From Pseudomonas costantinii (lineage in GTDB: Bacteria > Pseudomonadota > Gammaproteobacteria > Pseudomonadales > Pseudomonadaceae), in the NCBI RefSeq assembly GCF_001870435.1, contig NZ_MDDR01000034.1, positions 434,001-498,000 of the forward strand: a DNA stretch of 64,000 nt, given 5' to 3'. The position numbers and the translations under genes were made by a program. The notes below the pieces were generated by a model. The model was given only the letters and a program-made list of their open reading frames with translations, had not been told where the DNA came from and made no database searches. Below are positions 19,016 through 28,106 of the stretch, in pieces. Each line of letters opens with the position of its first letter. The first letter of the stretch is position 1.

Positions 19016-19122
19016 GATCATTCCCACGCTCCGCGTGGGAATACAGCCAGGGACGCTCTGCGTCCCAAGAGCGGACGCGGAGCGTCCAGCAAGGCATTCC
19101 CACACAGAGCGTGGGAACGATC
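19016..19122. repeat. REPIN-like nested inverted repeat (ATTCCCACGCTC type)
   Basis: Outer arms GATCATTCCCACGCTC (19016-19031) and GAGCGTGGGAACGATC (19107-19122) match at 15 of 16 positions. Each arm is also part of a local hairpin (TTCCCACGCTCCGCGTGGGAA), and two inner hairpins use GGACGC and GCGTCC words. It fills the gap between convergent xpt and the acetyl-CoA hydrolase gene. Confidence 0.85.
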
Positions 19123-19133
19123 AGGCTCACCCC

Positions 19134-21056
19134 TTAGTGTGCGGTAGCCTGTAGGCCGGCGAGCAATAAGCGCTGATACAAATCCTCTTTCAGCCCCTGC
19201 GGCTTATCCAAGTGCATCCGCTCCAGATGCCGGGGAAACACCTCCGGCTCCGGTGCATCCAGCGCCGCCTTGCCCAGCTCCAGAATCTCCGTCAGCTTGA
19301 ATTTGCTCTTGAGCCAGTTCAACGCCCGCAACAGATCCCGTTCTTCATCCGTAAAGTCGCTGCCCAGCGGATACTCCGGGAACAACCGTCTATGCCTGGC
19401 CTGGATACCCTTGAGTCGCTCAGGGGTGTTGTCGGTAAAGCGCGAGTCCAGCTGGAAGTCCTTGGGTAACTTGCCGGCCTTTTGCGCCTGTTCGATCAAA
19501 TCGCCCTGGAAGCGCGAGTCGGTGACATTGAGCAGCGCCTCGATCACCCTGGCGTCCGTCTGCCCTCGCAAGTCGGCGATGCCATATTCGGTGATGACGA
19601 TATCCCGCAGATGCCTAGGAATGGTGCAGTGGCCGTATTCCCAGACAATGTTGGAACTGACTTCCCCCGCCGACTCGCGCCAGCTACGCAAAATCAGGAT
19701 CGAGCGCGCGCCTTCCAGCGCATGGCCCTGGGCGACAAAGTTGTATTGCCCGCCTACACCGCTGAGCACATGGCCATCTTCCAACTGGTCAGCCACGCCT
19801 GCGCCGAGCAACGTCACCATGATCGCGCTGTTGATAAACCGAGCGTCCAGGCGTTGCAGGCGTTTGAGTTCTTCCTGGCCGTACAGCTCGTTGATGTAAC
19901 TGATGCGGGTCATGTTGAATTCAATGCGCTTGCTGTGGGTCATCTCCTGCAAGCGCTGGTAAAAACTGCGCGGCCCGAGGAAGAAGCCGCCATGGATCGA
20001 CACGCCGTCGGACTGTGCTGCGTCATCCAGGGTGCCAGCATTAGCCTGCTCCTGAGTTGCCACATCCGGGTAGACCTTGCGCCGCACAATGCCGGCATCC
20101 GCCAGCACCAGCAGGCCGTTGACGAACATCTCGCTACAGCCGTAGAGGCCGCGAGCAAAGGGATCGACGCCGCCCTCATGACTGATCAACGGCGCCCACT
20201 GATACACATCCAGATCCGTCAGCAGCAGCCGATAGGCGTCGTTATCGGCCTGGCGCGCCAGCAAGGCGGCGGTCAGCGCATCACCCATGGAGCCGATGCC
20301 GATCTGCAAGGTGCCGCCATCGCGCACCAGGGTGCTGGCATGCAGGCCAATAAAGTGATCCTGGAACCCCACCGGCATATTCGGTGTGGAGAACAGCGTG
20401 GTGTTGTCCTTTTCGTCGATCAGGTAGTCGAATTCGTCCATGCCCAACTCGGAGTCGCCAGGCATGTAGGGTAAATCGCTGTGGACCTGGCCAACGATCA
20501 GGATGGTTTCCCCTGCATCGCGGCGCTTGGCGATCATCGGCAGCAGGTCGAGGGTGATATCCGGGTTGCAACTCAGGCTCAAGCGATCGGGGTGTTCAGT
20601 GCTACTCGCGACTAATTGCGCCACCAAATTCAGCCCGGCGGCGTTGATATCGCGGGCGGCGTGGCTGTAGTTGCTGCTGACATAATCCTGCTGCGCCGAC
20701 TGGCTATGGAGCAAGCTGCCGGGCTGCATGAAGAACTGCTGTACGCGGATGTTGGCTGGCAGGCTGTCTCTGTGCAGGTCGGCCAGGAAATCCAACTCGG
20801 GGTAATCGCCGAATACCCGTTCAATAAAGGGCTCGAGAAAACGCTTTTGCAAACCATCGCCGAAGGGCGGTCGACCCAGGCTCAGCGCCGTGTAGATCGT
20901 CAGCGCCCGCTCCGGCAACTGGGCGATGCGCCGGTACAGCGCGTTGGCGAACAGGTTGGGTTTGCCCAGGCCCAGGGGCATGCCCATATGGATATGCGCC
21001 GGCAACCGCGCCAGTACGTCGTCAACTGCTTGCTCGATTGAACACAACTGCACCAT
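19134..21056 (-). CDS. Acetyl-CoA hydrolase/transferase family protein
   Basis: 640 residues, longer than the ~500 of typical succinyl-CoA:acetate CoA-transferases. Family motifs include IGIGSMGDALTAALL in the middle, GVGGQYNFVAQGHAL and VITEYGIADLRGQTD in the C-terminal domain. Members move CoA between short acyl groups or hydrolyse acetyl-CoA; the true substrate is unknown. Transcribed convergently to xpt; no clear operon partner, since a terminator separates it from cycB downstream of that gene. Confidence 0.85.
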   Translation of the reverse strand: MVQLCSIEQAVDDVLARLPAHIHMGMPLGLGKPNLFANALYRRIAQLPERALTIYTALSLGRPPFGDGLQKRFLEPFIERVFGDYPELDFLADLHRDSLPANIRVQQFFMQPGSLLHSQSAQQDYVSSNYSHAARDINAAGLNLVAQLVASSTEHPDRLSLSCNPDITLDLLPMIAKRRDAGETILIVGQVHSDLPYMPGDSELGMDEFDYLIDEKDNTTLFSTPNMPVGFQDHFIGLHASTLVRDGGTLQIGIGSMGDALTAALLARQADNDAYRLLLTDLDVYQWAPLISHEGGVDPFARGLYGCSEMFVNGLLVLADAGIVRRKVYPDVATQEQANAGTLDDAAQSDGVSIHGGFFLGPRSFYQRLQEMTHSKRIEFNMTRISYINELYGQEELKRLQRLDARFINSAIMVTLLGAGVADQLEDGHVLSGVGGQYNFVAQGHALEGARSILILRSWRESAGEVSSNIVWEYGHCTIPRHLRDIVITEYGIADLRGQTDARVIEALLNVTDSRFQGDLIEQAQKAGKLPKDFQLDSRFTDNTPERLKGIQARHRRLFPEYPLGSDFTDEERDLLRALNWLKSKFKLTEILELGKAALDAPEPEVFPRHLERMHLDKPQGLKEDLYQRLLLAGLQATAH

Positions 21057-21149
21057 CCGACCCTCCTGAACATTCCATGATTAGGGGTTGGACCGAGCTT
21101 GCCGGGTCTTTGCTGCAAAGAACAGCTTTGAAACACAAATCGCAGGCAC

Positions 21150-21176
21150 AAAAAAGCCGCTCGTAAGCGGCTTTTT
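21150..21176. terminator. Terminator downstream of cycB
   Basis: AAAAAAGCCGCT-CGTA-AGCGGCTTTTT: a GC stem with A and T flanks, 17 bases after the cycB stop on the minus strand. Confidence 0.85.
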
Positions 21177-21192
21177 GCAGAGGCGCGGCGTG

Positions 21193-21657
21193 TTACTGGC
21201 CGGACATCTTCTTGATAGCGCCTTCCAGGTCATCAAGGCTGCAATCGGAGCAAGTGCCCATTGGCGGCATGGCTTTGTAACCATGTTTGGCAACCTGAGC
21301 CAAGCCTTTGGTGCCTTTCTGTGGATCTTCAATTTTGAGCTCTGCCAGGACGGCGTCAACGTGACCGATCCGTTCTTTCCAGGCTGCTGCGTCGCCTATT
21401 TTCGGCGCTTCCAACAGACCGGTACCGTGGCACGCGTTGCAGTGTTTGGCGATGACATCATCCGGCGTTTTTGCAGCGCCGCCGCCGCCCACAGCCACGG
21501 CAACTTCCATCCCTTTGCATTCCTGGCCCTGAACACAGACTTGGCCGACAGGCTCCAGGCGCTTGGCAATTTCATCATTGGTCGCAGCTTGAGCGCTGAC
21601 AGCCCATAGGGCCAGTACGGTTGCTGGTGCAGCCAGCATTTTCATAATTAGGTTCAC
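21193..21657 (-). CDS. cycB: Cytochrome c5
   Basis: 154 residues, exported. A signal peptide (LAAPATVLALWAVSAQA) precedes the haem motif C73-N-A-C76-H77; the methionine ligand is probably in KAMPPMGTCSDCS. Two further cysteine pairs (VCVQGQEC and CSDC) could form disulfides. It carries electrons in the periplasm. The start is GTG at 21657, where GAGG stands 8 bases upstream; the internal ATG codons have no such site. Neighbouring pauR and dad genes are as in P. aeruginosa. Confidence 0.92.
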   Translation of the reverse strand: MNLIMKMLAAPATVLALWAVSAQAATNDEIAKRLEPVGQVCVQGQECKGMEVAVAVGGGGAAKTPDDVIAKHCNACHGTGLLEAPKIGDAAAWKERIGHVDAVLAELKIEDPQKGTKGLAQVAKHGYKAMPPMGTCSDCSLDDLEGAIKKMSGQ

Positions 21658-21827
21658 GCGTTCACCCTCAATGGTGGCTATTCACGCCTGCGGCCACGGT
21701 TTCGCAGGCGGCGAAAGTATAACGGTTAGCCCGCCTGGCCGAAACAACCCTATTAACTAAAGGGAGATTCAGCCTCGCGGAATACTGCTTCGGGTGTGTC
21801 TGCAACGCTGGCAGCACGCCTCTTCTG

Positions 21828-22376
21828 TCAAAAGTTCGCGGGTGTGGCTGCGCTGATTAGTCGCGCCGGCACATCGAACGGATTGCGAAAACGATGGGGC
21901 TTGGTGCTTTCAAAGTAGTAGCTATCGCCAGCTTCGAGCACAAAAGTTTCAAGACCAACCACCAATTCCAAGCGTCCTTCCACCAGAATCCCGGTTTCCT
22001 CGCCTTCGTGGGTGAGCATTTCTTCGCCCGTGTCGGCGCCCGGCGGGTAGATTTCGTTGAGAAACGCGATCGCCCGGGTTGGGTGCGCCCGGCCCACCAG
22101 TTTCATGGTGACGGCGCCGTCGGAGATGTCGATCAGCTCATTGGCTTTATAGACGATCTGCGTCGGTATTTCCTGGAGGATCTCCTCGGAAAAGAACTCA
22201 ACCATGGACATAGGGATGCCGCCCAGCACCTTGCGCAAGGAGCTGATCGAGGGGCTGACACTGTTTTTTTCGATCATCGAAATGGTGCTGTTGGTGACAC
22301 CCGCGCGCTTGGCGAGCTCACGTTGGGAAAGACCTTTCAGTTTACGGATGGATTGCAGTCGTTCGCCGACGTCCAA
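21828..22376 (-). CDS. pauR: XRE-cupin regulator, PauR
   Basis: 182 residues. An XRE helix-turn-helix (about 6-60, SQRELAKRAGVTNSTISMIE) is joined to a cupin domain (about 105-178, HEGEETGILVEGRLELVVG). PauR of P. aeruginosa, located beside dadX, represses polyamine catabolism (pau and kauB genes) until polyamines are present. Same place and architecture here. An 8-base inverted repeat lies just upstream. The gene lies 116 bases after dadX, same strand, probably with its own promoter. Confidence 0.88.
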   Translation of the reverse strand: MDVGERLQSIRKLKGLSQRELAKRAGVTNSTISMIEKNSVSPSISSLRKVLGGIPMSMVEFFSEEILQEIPTQIVYKANELIDISDGAVTMKLVGRAHPTRAIAFLNEIYPPGADTGEEMLTHEGEETGILVEGRLELVVGLETFVLEAGDSYYFESTKPHRFRNPFDVPARLISAATPANF

Positions 22377-22403
22377 TGCAGGAACCTCCTAGGATTCAGG
22401 CTT

Positions 22404-22451
22404 TGTTGTAATTGAGCGTTATCATGGCGACAGCGTTCAGTATTTACAACA
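22404..22451. promoter_or_regulatory. Inverted repeat in the pauR promoter region
   Basis: TGTTGTAA (22404-22411) and TTACAACA (22444-22451) are perfect 8-base arms 32 bases apart, between the pauR start and the dadX stop. No T tract follows, so it is more like a pair of half-sites than a terminator. AGCGTT also occurs twice between the arms. Binding by PauR or another factor is inference. Confidence 0.4.
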
Positions 22452-22492
22452 CTTGGGCCTAAATCCCGGGCAGTTCCGATCGTCATGTTGGC

Positions 22493-23566
22493 TTAAGCGC
22501 CGCAATAGAGCCTTGGCACGCGGCGCAGGTTGCAGAAGATCTGGTAGGGAATGGTCTCAGCGGCAACCGCAACGTCGCTGGCGAGGATATTTTTACCCCA
22601 CAGCTCCACGGTAGAACCGAGGCCGGCCTGGGGCACATCCGTCAGGTCGATGCACAGCATGTCCATCGACACCCGGCCCAGCAATTGGCTGCGCTGCCCG
22701 GCTACCCATACCGGCGTGCCGGTTGGCGCGTGGCGTGGGTAACCATCGGCATAACCCATGGCAACCACACCGATGCGCATCGGCTTGGGCGTGATGAACT
22801 TGGCGCCGTAGCCCACCGGCTCGCCAGCCGGCAGTTCGCGCACGCTGATGACTTTCGATTCCAGAGTCATCACCGGCTGCAAACGCGCGGCCACGGCCTG
22901 GTCTTCGCCAAACGGCGTCGCGCCGTAGAGCATGATGCCCGGGCGTACCCAGTCGCTGGTCACATTCGGCCAGCCCATCACCGACGGCGAGTTGCGCAGG
23001 CTGACTTCAGCCGACAAACCTTGGCGCGCCGCCTCAAATACCGCGACTTGTTCATTGCTGCGTACGCAATCGAGTTCATCGGCGCGGGCGAAGTGGCTCA
23101 TCAACACAATCTTTGCCACTTTGCCGCTAGCCAGCAGACGCTGGTAGGCCTCGTGGTAATCCTTGGGATGCAGGCCGACGCGGTGCATGCCCGAATCCAG
23201 CTTGAGCCAGATGGTCAGAGGCTTGCTCAACCTGGCTTGCTCGATCGCTTCCAACTGCCACAACGAATGCACCACGCACCAGAAATCATGCTCGATGATC
23301 AGCGGCAGCTCATCAGCTTCAAAAAAACCTTCCAGCAGCAACACCGGCGCACGAATCCCGCCAGCCCGCAGCTCCAGTGCCTCTTCGATGCAGGCCACGG
23401 CAAAACCATCGGCCTCGGCTTCCAGCGCCTGGGCCACGCGCACGGCACCATGCCCATAGGCATCGGCCTTGACCACGGCGAGGGCCTTGGCCCCCGTGGT
23501 TTCACGGGCCAACTGGTAATTATGGCGCAGGGCTTGGAGGTCGATCAGGGCACGGGCAGGACGCAT
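22493..23566 (-). CDS. dadX: Catabolic alanine racemase
   Basis: 357 residues. It interconverts L- and D-alanine so that DadA can oxidise the D form. The PLP lysine is K33 in VVKADAYGHG and the second catalytic base is the tyrosine in VGYGAKF near residue 253. The order dadA-ridA-dadX on one strand shows the catabolic paralogue rather than the biosynthetic alr. The gap to the RidA-like gene is 79 bases. Confidence 0.93.
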   Translation of the reverse strand: MRPARALIDLQALRHNYQLARETTGAKALAVVKADAYGHGAVRVAQALEAEADGFAVACIEEALELRAGGIRAPVLLLEGFFEADELPLIIEHDFWCVVHSLWQLEAIEQARLSKPLTIWLKLDSGMHRVGLHPKDYHEAYQRLLASGKVAKIVLMSHFARADELDCVRSNEQVAVFEAARQGLSAEVSLRNSPSVMGWPNVTSDWVRPGIMLYGATPFGEDQAVAARLQPVMTLESKVISVRELPAGEPVGYGAKFITPKPMRIGVVAMGYADGYPRHAPTGTPVWVAGQRSQLLGRVSMDMLCIDLTDVPQAGLGSTVELWGKNILASDVAVAAETIPYQIFCNLRRVPRLYCGA

Positions 23567-23645
23567 GGCGGCGGACTTCTAGGCGGCAGAGAGAAGAAAA
23601 ACCGGCACCGACAGACAGCGTCGGCGCCGGGAGAGGGATCTTTGC

Positions 23646-23999
23646 TTAAGGCAGCGCGGCCACGACGGACAGCTCTACCAGGATTTGCGGTTCGCACAGC
23701 TTGGCTTCAACCGTGGCACGGGCCGGGGCGACGCCTTTGGGCAACCATGTGTCCCACACCGCGTTCATGCCGGCGAAATCGGCGTCGATGTCTTTCAAGT
23801 AAATCGTCACCGACAGCAACTTGGTTTTGTCGGTGCCGGCCAGGTCGAGCAAACGTTCGATATTGGCCAACGTTTCACGGGTCTGTTTTTCAATCCCGGC
23901 ACTCATGTCGTCGCCGACTTGCCCTGCCAGATACACGGTGCCGCTGTGAACAACGATCTGGCTCAAACGCTCATTGATGAGCTGGCGCTGGATTGACAT
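23646..23999 (-). CDS. RidA/YjgF family enamine deaminase in the dad operon
   Basis: 117 residues of the RidA family (SQIVVHSGTVYLAGQVGDD, ARATVEAKL with the conserved Arg). Family members hydrolyse reactive imines, the product of amino acid oxidases and PLP enzymes, which suits a place between dadA and dadX. Its start lies 29 bases inside the 3' end of dadA, so the two are coupled. It is distinct from the canonical ridA at 49.4 kb. Confidence 0.92.
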   Translation of the reverse strand: MSIQRQLINERLSQIVVHSGTVYLAGQVGDDMSAGIEKQTRETLANIERLLDLAGTDKTKLLSVTIYLKDIDADFAGMNAVWDTWLPKGVAPARATVEAKLCEPQILVELSVVAALP

Positions 24000-25272
24000 G
24001 CTTTGCAGACTCCTGGTGGTTGCCATAACGGGAAATATCGAGGCCTTCGGCGCTGATTTGCGGCGTTTTCTTCGCAATCAGATCGGCCAACAAGCGACCA
24101 GAGCCACAGGCCATGGTCCAGCCGAGGGTGCCGTGGCCAGTATTCAGGAACAGGTTCTTGAATGGGGTGGCACCGACAATCGGCGTGCCGTCGGGTGTGG
24201 TTGGGCGCAGGCCGGTCCAGAACGAAGCTTGGGTCAAATCGCCGCCCTGAGGATAAAGGTCGTTGACGATCATCTCCAGGGTTTCACGCCGACGCGGGTT
24301 CAGCGACAGGTCAAAACCGGCTATTTCAGCCATGCCGCCCACACGGATTCGGTTATCGAAACGGGTAATCGCGACCTTGTAGGTTTCGTCGAGAATGGTC
24401 GACGTCGGCGCCATCGCCGCGTTGGTGATAGGCACGGTCAGCGAGTAACCCTTGAGCGGGTAAACCGGCGCCTTGATCCCCAGCGGCTTGAGCAGCTTCG
24501 GTGAGTAACTGCCGAGGGCCAGCACGTAACGGTCGGCAGTTTCCAGCTTGCCGTCGATCCACACCCCGTTGATGCGGTCGCCCGCATAGTCGAGACGCTG
24601 GATATCTTGTTCGAAACGGAATTCCACGCCCAGTTGCTTGCACATGTCGACCAGGCGGGTGGTGAACATCTGGCAGTCGCCGGTCTGGTCGTTCGGCAGG
24701 CGCAGCGCACCCGCTAGAATATCGGTAACGCTGGCCAGGGCTGGCTCAACACGAGCAATACCGGCGCGGTCCAGTAGTTCAAAGGGCACGCCGGATTCTT
24801 TCAGCACGGCGATGTCTTTGGCGGCGCCATCAAGCTGGGCCTGGGTGCGGAACAGCTGGGTAGTACCGAGGCTGCGGCCTTCGTAGGCAATACCGGTCTC
24901 GGCGCGCAGTTCGTCGAGGCAATCGCGGCTGTACTCAGACAGGCGCACCATGCGCTCCTTGTTCACGGCATAGCGGCTGGCGGTGCAGTTGCGCAGCATC
25001 TGCGCCATCCACAAATATTGATCGATATCAGCCGTGGCCTTGATCGCCAACGGTGCGTGGCGTTGCAGCAGCCATTTGATGGCTTTGAGTGGCACACCCG
25101 GGGCGGCCCATGGCGAGGCGTAACCTGGGGACACTTGGCCTGCGTTGGCGAAGCTGGTTTCCATGGCAGCGGCTGGCTGACGGTCGACCACAACGACTTC
25201 AAAGCCGGCCCGAGCCAAATAGTAGGCACTGGTCACACCAATGACGCCGCTACCCAAGACCAGAACGCGCAT
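23971..25272 (-). CDS. dadA: D-amino acid dehydrogenase small subunit
   Basis: 433 residues. A membrane-associated FAD enzyme oxidising D-alanine and other D-amino acids to 2-oxo acids. The N-terminal MRVLVLGSGVIGVTSAYYLA is the dinucleotide-binding fold, followed by VVVDRQ; near the end GHGTLGWTMACGSGRL is the conserved FAD-contact region. GAGGATAT lies just before ATG 25272, preferred to longer in-frame starts. Divergent from dadR, which activates the dad genes in response to alanine. Confidence 0.97.
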   Translation of the reverse strand: MRVLVLGSGVIGVTSAYYLARAGFEVVVVDRQPAAAMETSFANAGQVSPGYASPWAAPGVPLKAIKWLLQRHAPLAIKATADIDQYLWMAQMLRNCTASRYAVNKERMVRLSEYSRDCLDELRAETGIAYEGRSLGTTQLFRTQAQLDGAAKDIAVLKESGVPFELLDRAGIARVEPALASVTDILAGALRLPNDQTGDCQMFTTRLVDMCKQLGVEFRFEQDIQRLDYAGDRINGVWIDGKLETADRYVLALGSYSPKLLKPLGIKAPVYPLKGYSLTVPITNAAMAPTSTILDETYKVAITRFDNRIRVGGMAEIAGFDLSLNPRRRETLEMIVNDLYPQGGDLTQASFWTGLRPTTPDGTPIVGATPFKNLFLNTGHGTLGWTMACGSGRLLADLIAKKTPQISAEGLDISRYGNHQESAKHVNPAPAHQ

Positions 25273-25427
25273 TTTTATATCCTCATCGCGGCCTGACCGC
25301 TGACGTGTGTTGTTCGAGCAATGATGTGCGCAGTATAAAAAGCAATCGCCAGTGCATTTCACTATATAACTGCTTATATTTGGCGACAATTCTCGGCAAA
25401 AACCCTTTTCACAGAGGCGTATCCCCT

Positions 25428-25916
25428 ATGCGTACCAACACCCAGACCAAGCGGGAGCTGGACAAGATCGACCGCAACATCCTGCGCATCCTGCAGACCG
25501 ACGGGCGTATTTCGTTTACGGAGCTTGGGGAAAAGGTCGGACTGTCGACGACACCGTGCACCGAACGGGTACGCCGGCTGGAGCGTGAGGGGATCATCAT
25601 GGGCTACAACGCACGGCTCAACCCGCAGCACTTGAAAGGCAGTTTGCTGGTATTTGTCGAGATCAGCCTCGATTACAAGTCCGGCGACACCTTTGAAGAA
25701 TTCCGCCGCGCCGTGCTGAAACTGCCCCATGTGCTGGAGTGCCACTTGGTGTCAGGCGACTTCGACTACCTGGTGAAGGCGCGGATTTCCGAGATGGCTT
25801 CATACCGCAAATTACTCGGCGATATCCTGCTCAAACTGCCCCATGTGCGGGAATCCAAGAGCTATATCGTGATGGAAGAGGTGAAGGAGAGCCTGAATCT
25901 GCCGATCCCGGACTGA
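25428..25916 (+). CDS. dadR: Lrp/AsnC family regulator DadR
   Basis: 162 residues. N-terminal helix-turn-helix (about 10-60, LDKIDRNILRILQTDGRISF then GLSTTPCTERVRRLE) and a C-terminal RAM ligand domain (VECHLVSGDFDYLVKA type). DadR activates dadAX with L-alanine. It is divergent from dadA across 155 bases that must hold both promoters. ATG 25428 gives the standard Lrp start; the longer open frame lacks homology. Confidence 0.92.
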   Translation: MRTNTQTKRELDKIDRNILRILQTDGRISFTELGEKVGLSTTPCTERVRRLEREGIIMGYNARLNPQHLKGSLLVFVEISLDYKSGDTFEEFRRAVLKLPHVLECHLVSGDFDYLVKARISEMASYRKLLGDILLKLPHVRESKSYIVMEEVKESLNLPIPD

Positions 25917-25952
25917 CTGAGCCAGCGCCTACATTTTGACCCAGTACATCCG

Positions 25953-26306
25953 CTAGACCAGTACCTGCCGAGTGCTGGCCATGTACTCATGGATTTGCTT
26001 TTCCACCCTGGGATGAATCAGCTCCACCGGCCGCCGCCCATTGGGGCACGGCAAGGTCTTGGTGGTCCCAAACAACCGACAGATCAGCGGGCGCTCGTCA
26101 TACACCGTGCAGCCGTTCGGCCCCAGGTGCACGCAGTTCAGCTCATCCATGGCCGCGTCCTGCTCGGCAGCGGTTTTACGCGGCAGGCGCGACATTTCCT
26201 CGGGCGAGGTGGTCACCGGCCCACAGCAGTCGTGGCAACCTGGGACGCACTCGAACGAAGGAATCTGTCGGCGCAGCGCGCTGATTTTCTGACTGTTGCA
26301 ACTCAT
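25953..26306 (-). CDS. YkgJ-family cysteine-cluster protein
   Basis: 117 residues with eight or so cysteines in the YkgJ pattern: CVPGCHDCC near residues 20-28, then LNCVHLGPNGC, LICRLFG and PCPNG. Such clusters bind zinc or iron-sulfur. Function is unknown. It is convergent with dadR and divergent from the PuuB-like oxidase. Confidence 0.88.
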   Translation of the reverse strand: MSCNSQKISALRRQIPSFECVPGCHDCCGPVTTSPEEMSRLPRKTAAEQDAAMDELNCVHLGPNGCTVYDERPLICRLFGTTKTLPCPNGRRPVELIHPRVEKQIHEYMASTRQVLV

Positions 26307-26421
26307 CGAAACAAGTACCGAACGGCGAATAGGCGTGGATTCTGCCGCAAAAGGCTCTGCACAGACAGCTTCACCCGACCGCTGTATCCTGCGTCAAATT
26401 TTCCAAACAGGGATGCTCCCC

Positions 26422-27714
26422 ATGACTGCCAGCGCCCGGCACACCGCTTCCTACTATGCCGCCAGCAGCGTGCCGCAACCCGATTACCCGGCGTTGACCG
26501 GCGATATGCGCGCCGATGTGTGCGTGATTGGCGGTGGTTATTCCGGGCTTAACACCGCCCTGGAACTGGCCGAGCGCGGCTTCAGCGTGGTGTTGCTGGA
26601 AGCGCGCAAGATCGGCTGGGGCGCCAGCGGGCGTAATGGCGGCCAGTTGATTCGCGGCGTCGGCCATGGCCTGGACCAGTTCGCCAACGTGATCGGCAGC
26701 GACGGCGTGCGCCAGATGAAGTTGATGGGGCTGGAGGCCGTGGAGATCGTGCGTGAGCGCGTCGAGCGCTATCAGATCCCCTGCGACCTGACCTGGGGCT
26801 ACTGCGACCTCGCCAACAAGCCCCGCGACCTGCAAGGCCTGGCCGAAGACGCCGAAGAACTGCGCAGCCTGGGCTATCGCCATGAAGTACGTTTGCTGCA
26901 AGCCGGCGAGATGAGCAGCGTGATCGGTTCCGACCGCTACGTAGGCGGCATGATCGACATGGGCTCCGGCCACTTGCATCCACTGAACCTGGCACTCGGC
27001 GAAGCGGCCGCCGCCCAGCAGCTGGGCGTGAAGCTGTTCGAACAGTCCGAAGTGACGCGCATCGACTACGGCCCCGAGGTCAACGTGCACACTGCCCTTG
27101 GCAACGTGCGCGCCAAGACCCTGGTACTGGCCTGCAATGCCTACCTCAATGGCCTGAACCCGCAATTGAGCGGAAAAGTGCTGCCCGCCGGCAGCTACAT
27201 CATCGCCACCGAACCGTTGAGTGAAGCCCAGGCCGCCAACCTGCTGCCGCAGAACATGGCTGTGTGTGATCAGCGGGTAACCGTCGATTACTTCCGACTG
27301 TCCGCCGATCGCCGCCTGTTGTTCGGGGGTGCCTGCCACTACTCAGGTCGCGATCCTCAGGACATCGGTGCCTACATGCGCCCGAAAATGCTCAAGGTAT
27401 TCCCGCAACTGGCCGACGTGAAGATCGACTACCAGTGGGGCGGCATGATCGGGATCGGCGCCAACCGCTTGCCGCAGATCGGCCGATTGGCGGACCAACC
27501 CAATGTGTATTACGCCCAGGCCTACGCCGGCCATGGCCTCAATGCCACGCACCTGGCGGGCAAGCTGCTGGCCGAAGCCATCAGCGGCCAGCAGCAGGGC
27601 CGCTTCGATCTGTTTGCGCAGGTGCCACACATCACCTTCCCCGGCGGCAAACATCTGCGTTCGCCGCTGTTAGCGCTGGGGATGCTCTGGCACCGCTTCA
27701 AAGAATGGGTGTGA
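26422..27714 (+). CDS. FAD-dependent amine oxidase, PuuB/PA5309-like
   Basis: 430 residues of the DAO family. The N-terminal FAD fold is DVCVIGGGYSGLNTALELA, then GWGASGRNGGQL, a motif of gamma-glutamylputrescine oxidases (PuuB) and relatives; the C-terminus has YAQAYAGHGLNATHLAGKLL. Probably oxidises gamma-glutamylated polyamine or a similar amine to aldehyde, which KauB could then process. GGGA 8 bases before ATG 26422 sets the start. Substrate is inferred from family and polyamine neighbours. Confidence 0.88.
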   Translation: MTASARHTASYYAASSVPQPDYPALTGDMRADVCVIGGGYSGLNTALELAERGFSVVLLEARKIGWGASGRNGGQLIRGVGHGLDQFANVIGSDGVRQMKLMGLEAVEIVRERVERYQIPCDLTWGYCDLANKPRDLQGLAEDAEELRSLGYRHEVRLLQAGEMSSVIGSDRYVGGMIDMGSGHLHPLNLALGEAAAAQQLGVKLFEQSEVTRIDYGPEVNVHTALGNVRAKTLVLACNAYLNGLNPQLSGKVLPAGSYIIATEPLSEAQAANLLPQNMAVCDQRVTVDYFRLSADRRLLFGGACHYSGRDPQDIGAYMRPKMLKVFPQLADVKIDYQWGGMIGIGANRLPQIGRLADQPNVYYAQAYAGHGLNATHLAGKLLAEAISGQQQGRFDLFAQVPHITFPGGKHLRSPLLALGMLWHRFKEWV

Positions 27715-27715
27715 A

Positions 27716-27940
27716 TCAGCCGCGCCAGAAAGGCTTCACGCCTTCCTGGCGCGCTTGTTCAGCGGTTAACCCGATATCGCGCAATTGCTCGACCGTCAGA
27801 TTCAGCAATGCCTTGCGGGTGTGGCTGCGGTGCCAGAACAGACTCCAGCCACGACCGCTGGGCGCCGACAGTGCCCGCTCCTGCCCCGACTCTAATTCCT
27901 GACTGTGTAACGCCAACCGCACATCGCTCATGCCGCTCAT
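27716..27940 (-). CDS. DUF1127 small protein
   Basis: 74 residues. The C-terminal half, RKALLNLTVEQLRDIGLTAE followed by QARQEGVKPFWRG, is the arginine-rich DUF1127 (YjiS-like) motif. Members in alphaproteobacteria affect RNA turnover and metal or carbon metabolism; the role here is unknown. I chose ATG 27940 because GAGGG lies 8 bases upstream; an ATG 15 bases earlier is in frame. It is convergent with the oxidase gene and divergent from the MocR gene. Confidence 0.83.
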   Translation of the reverse strand: MSGMSDVRLALHSQELESGQERALSAPSGRGWSLFWHRSHTRKALLNLTVEQLRDIGLTAEQARQEGVKPFWRG

Positions 27941-28106
27941 TTTGTCGTCCCTCATTTGCTTGTTGCCATGAGTGACTAGAATGGGCGAGCGAGCAAAACC
28001 ATTACAGATTCAAACCAATTTTATTAAATCCATACAGGCACTGCCTTTGGACCGCTGAATCCTGTATTTTCCCCCTATCTGTACTGGTCCGTTGGGAGCG
28101 ACCGCC

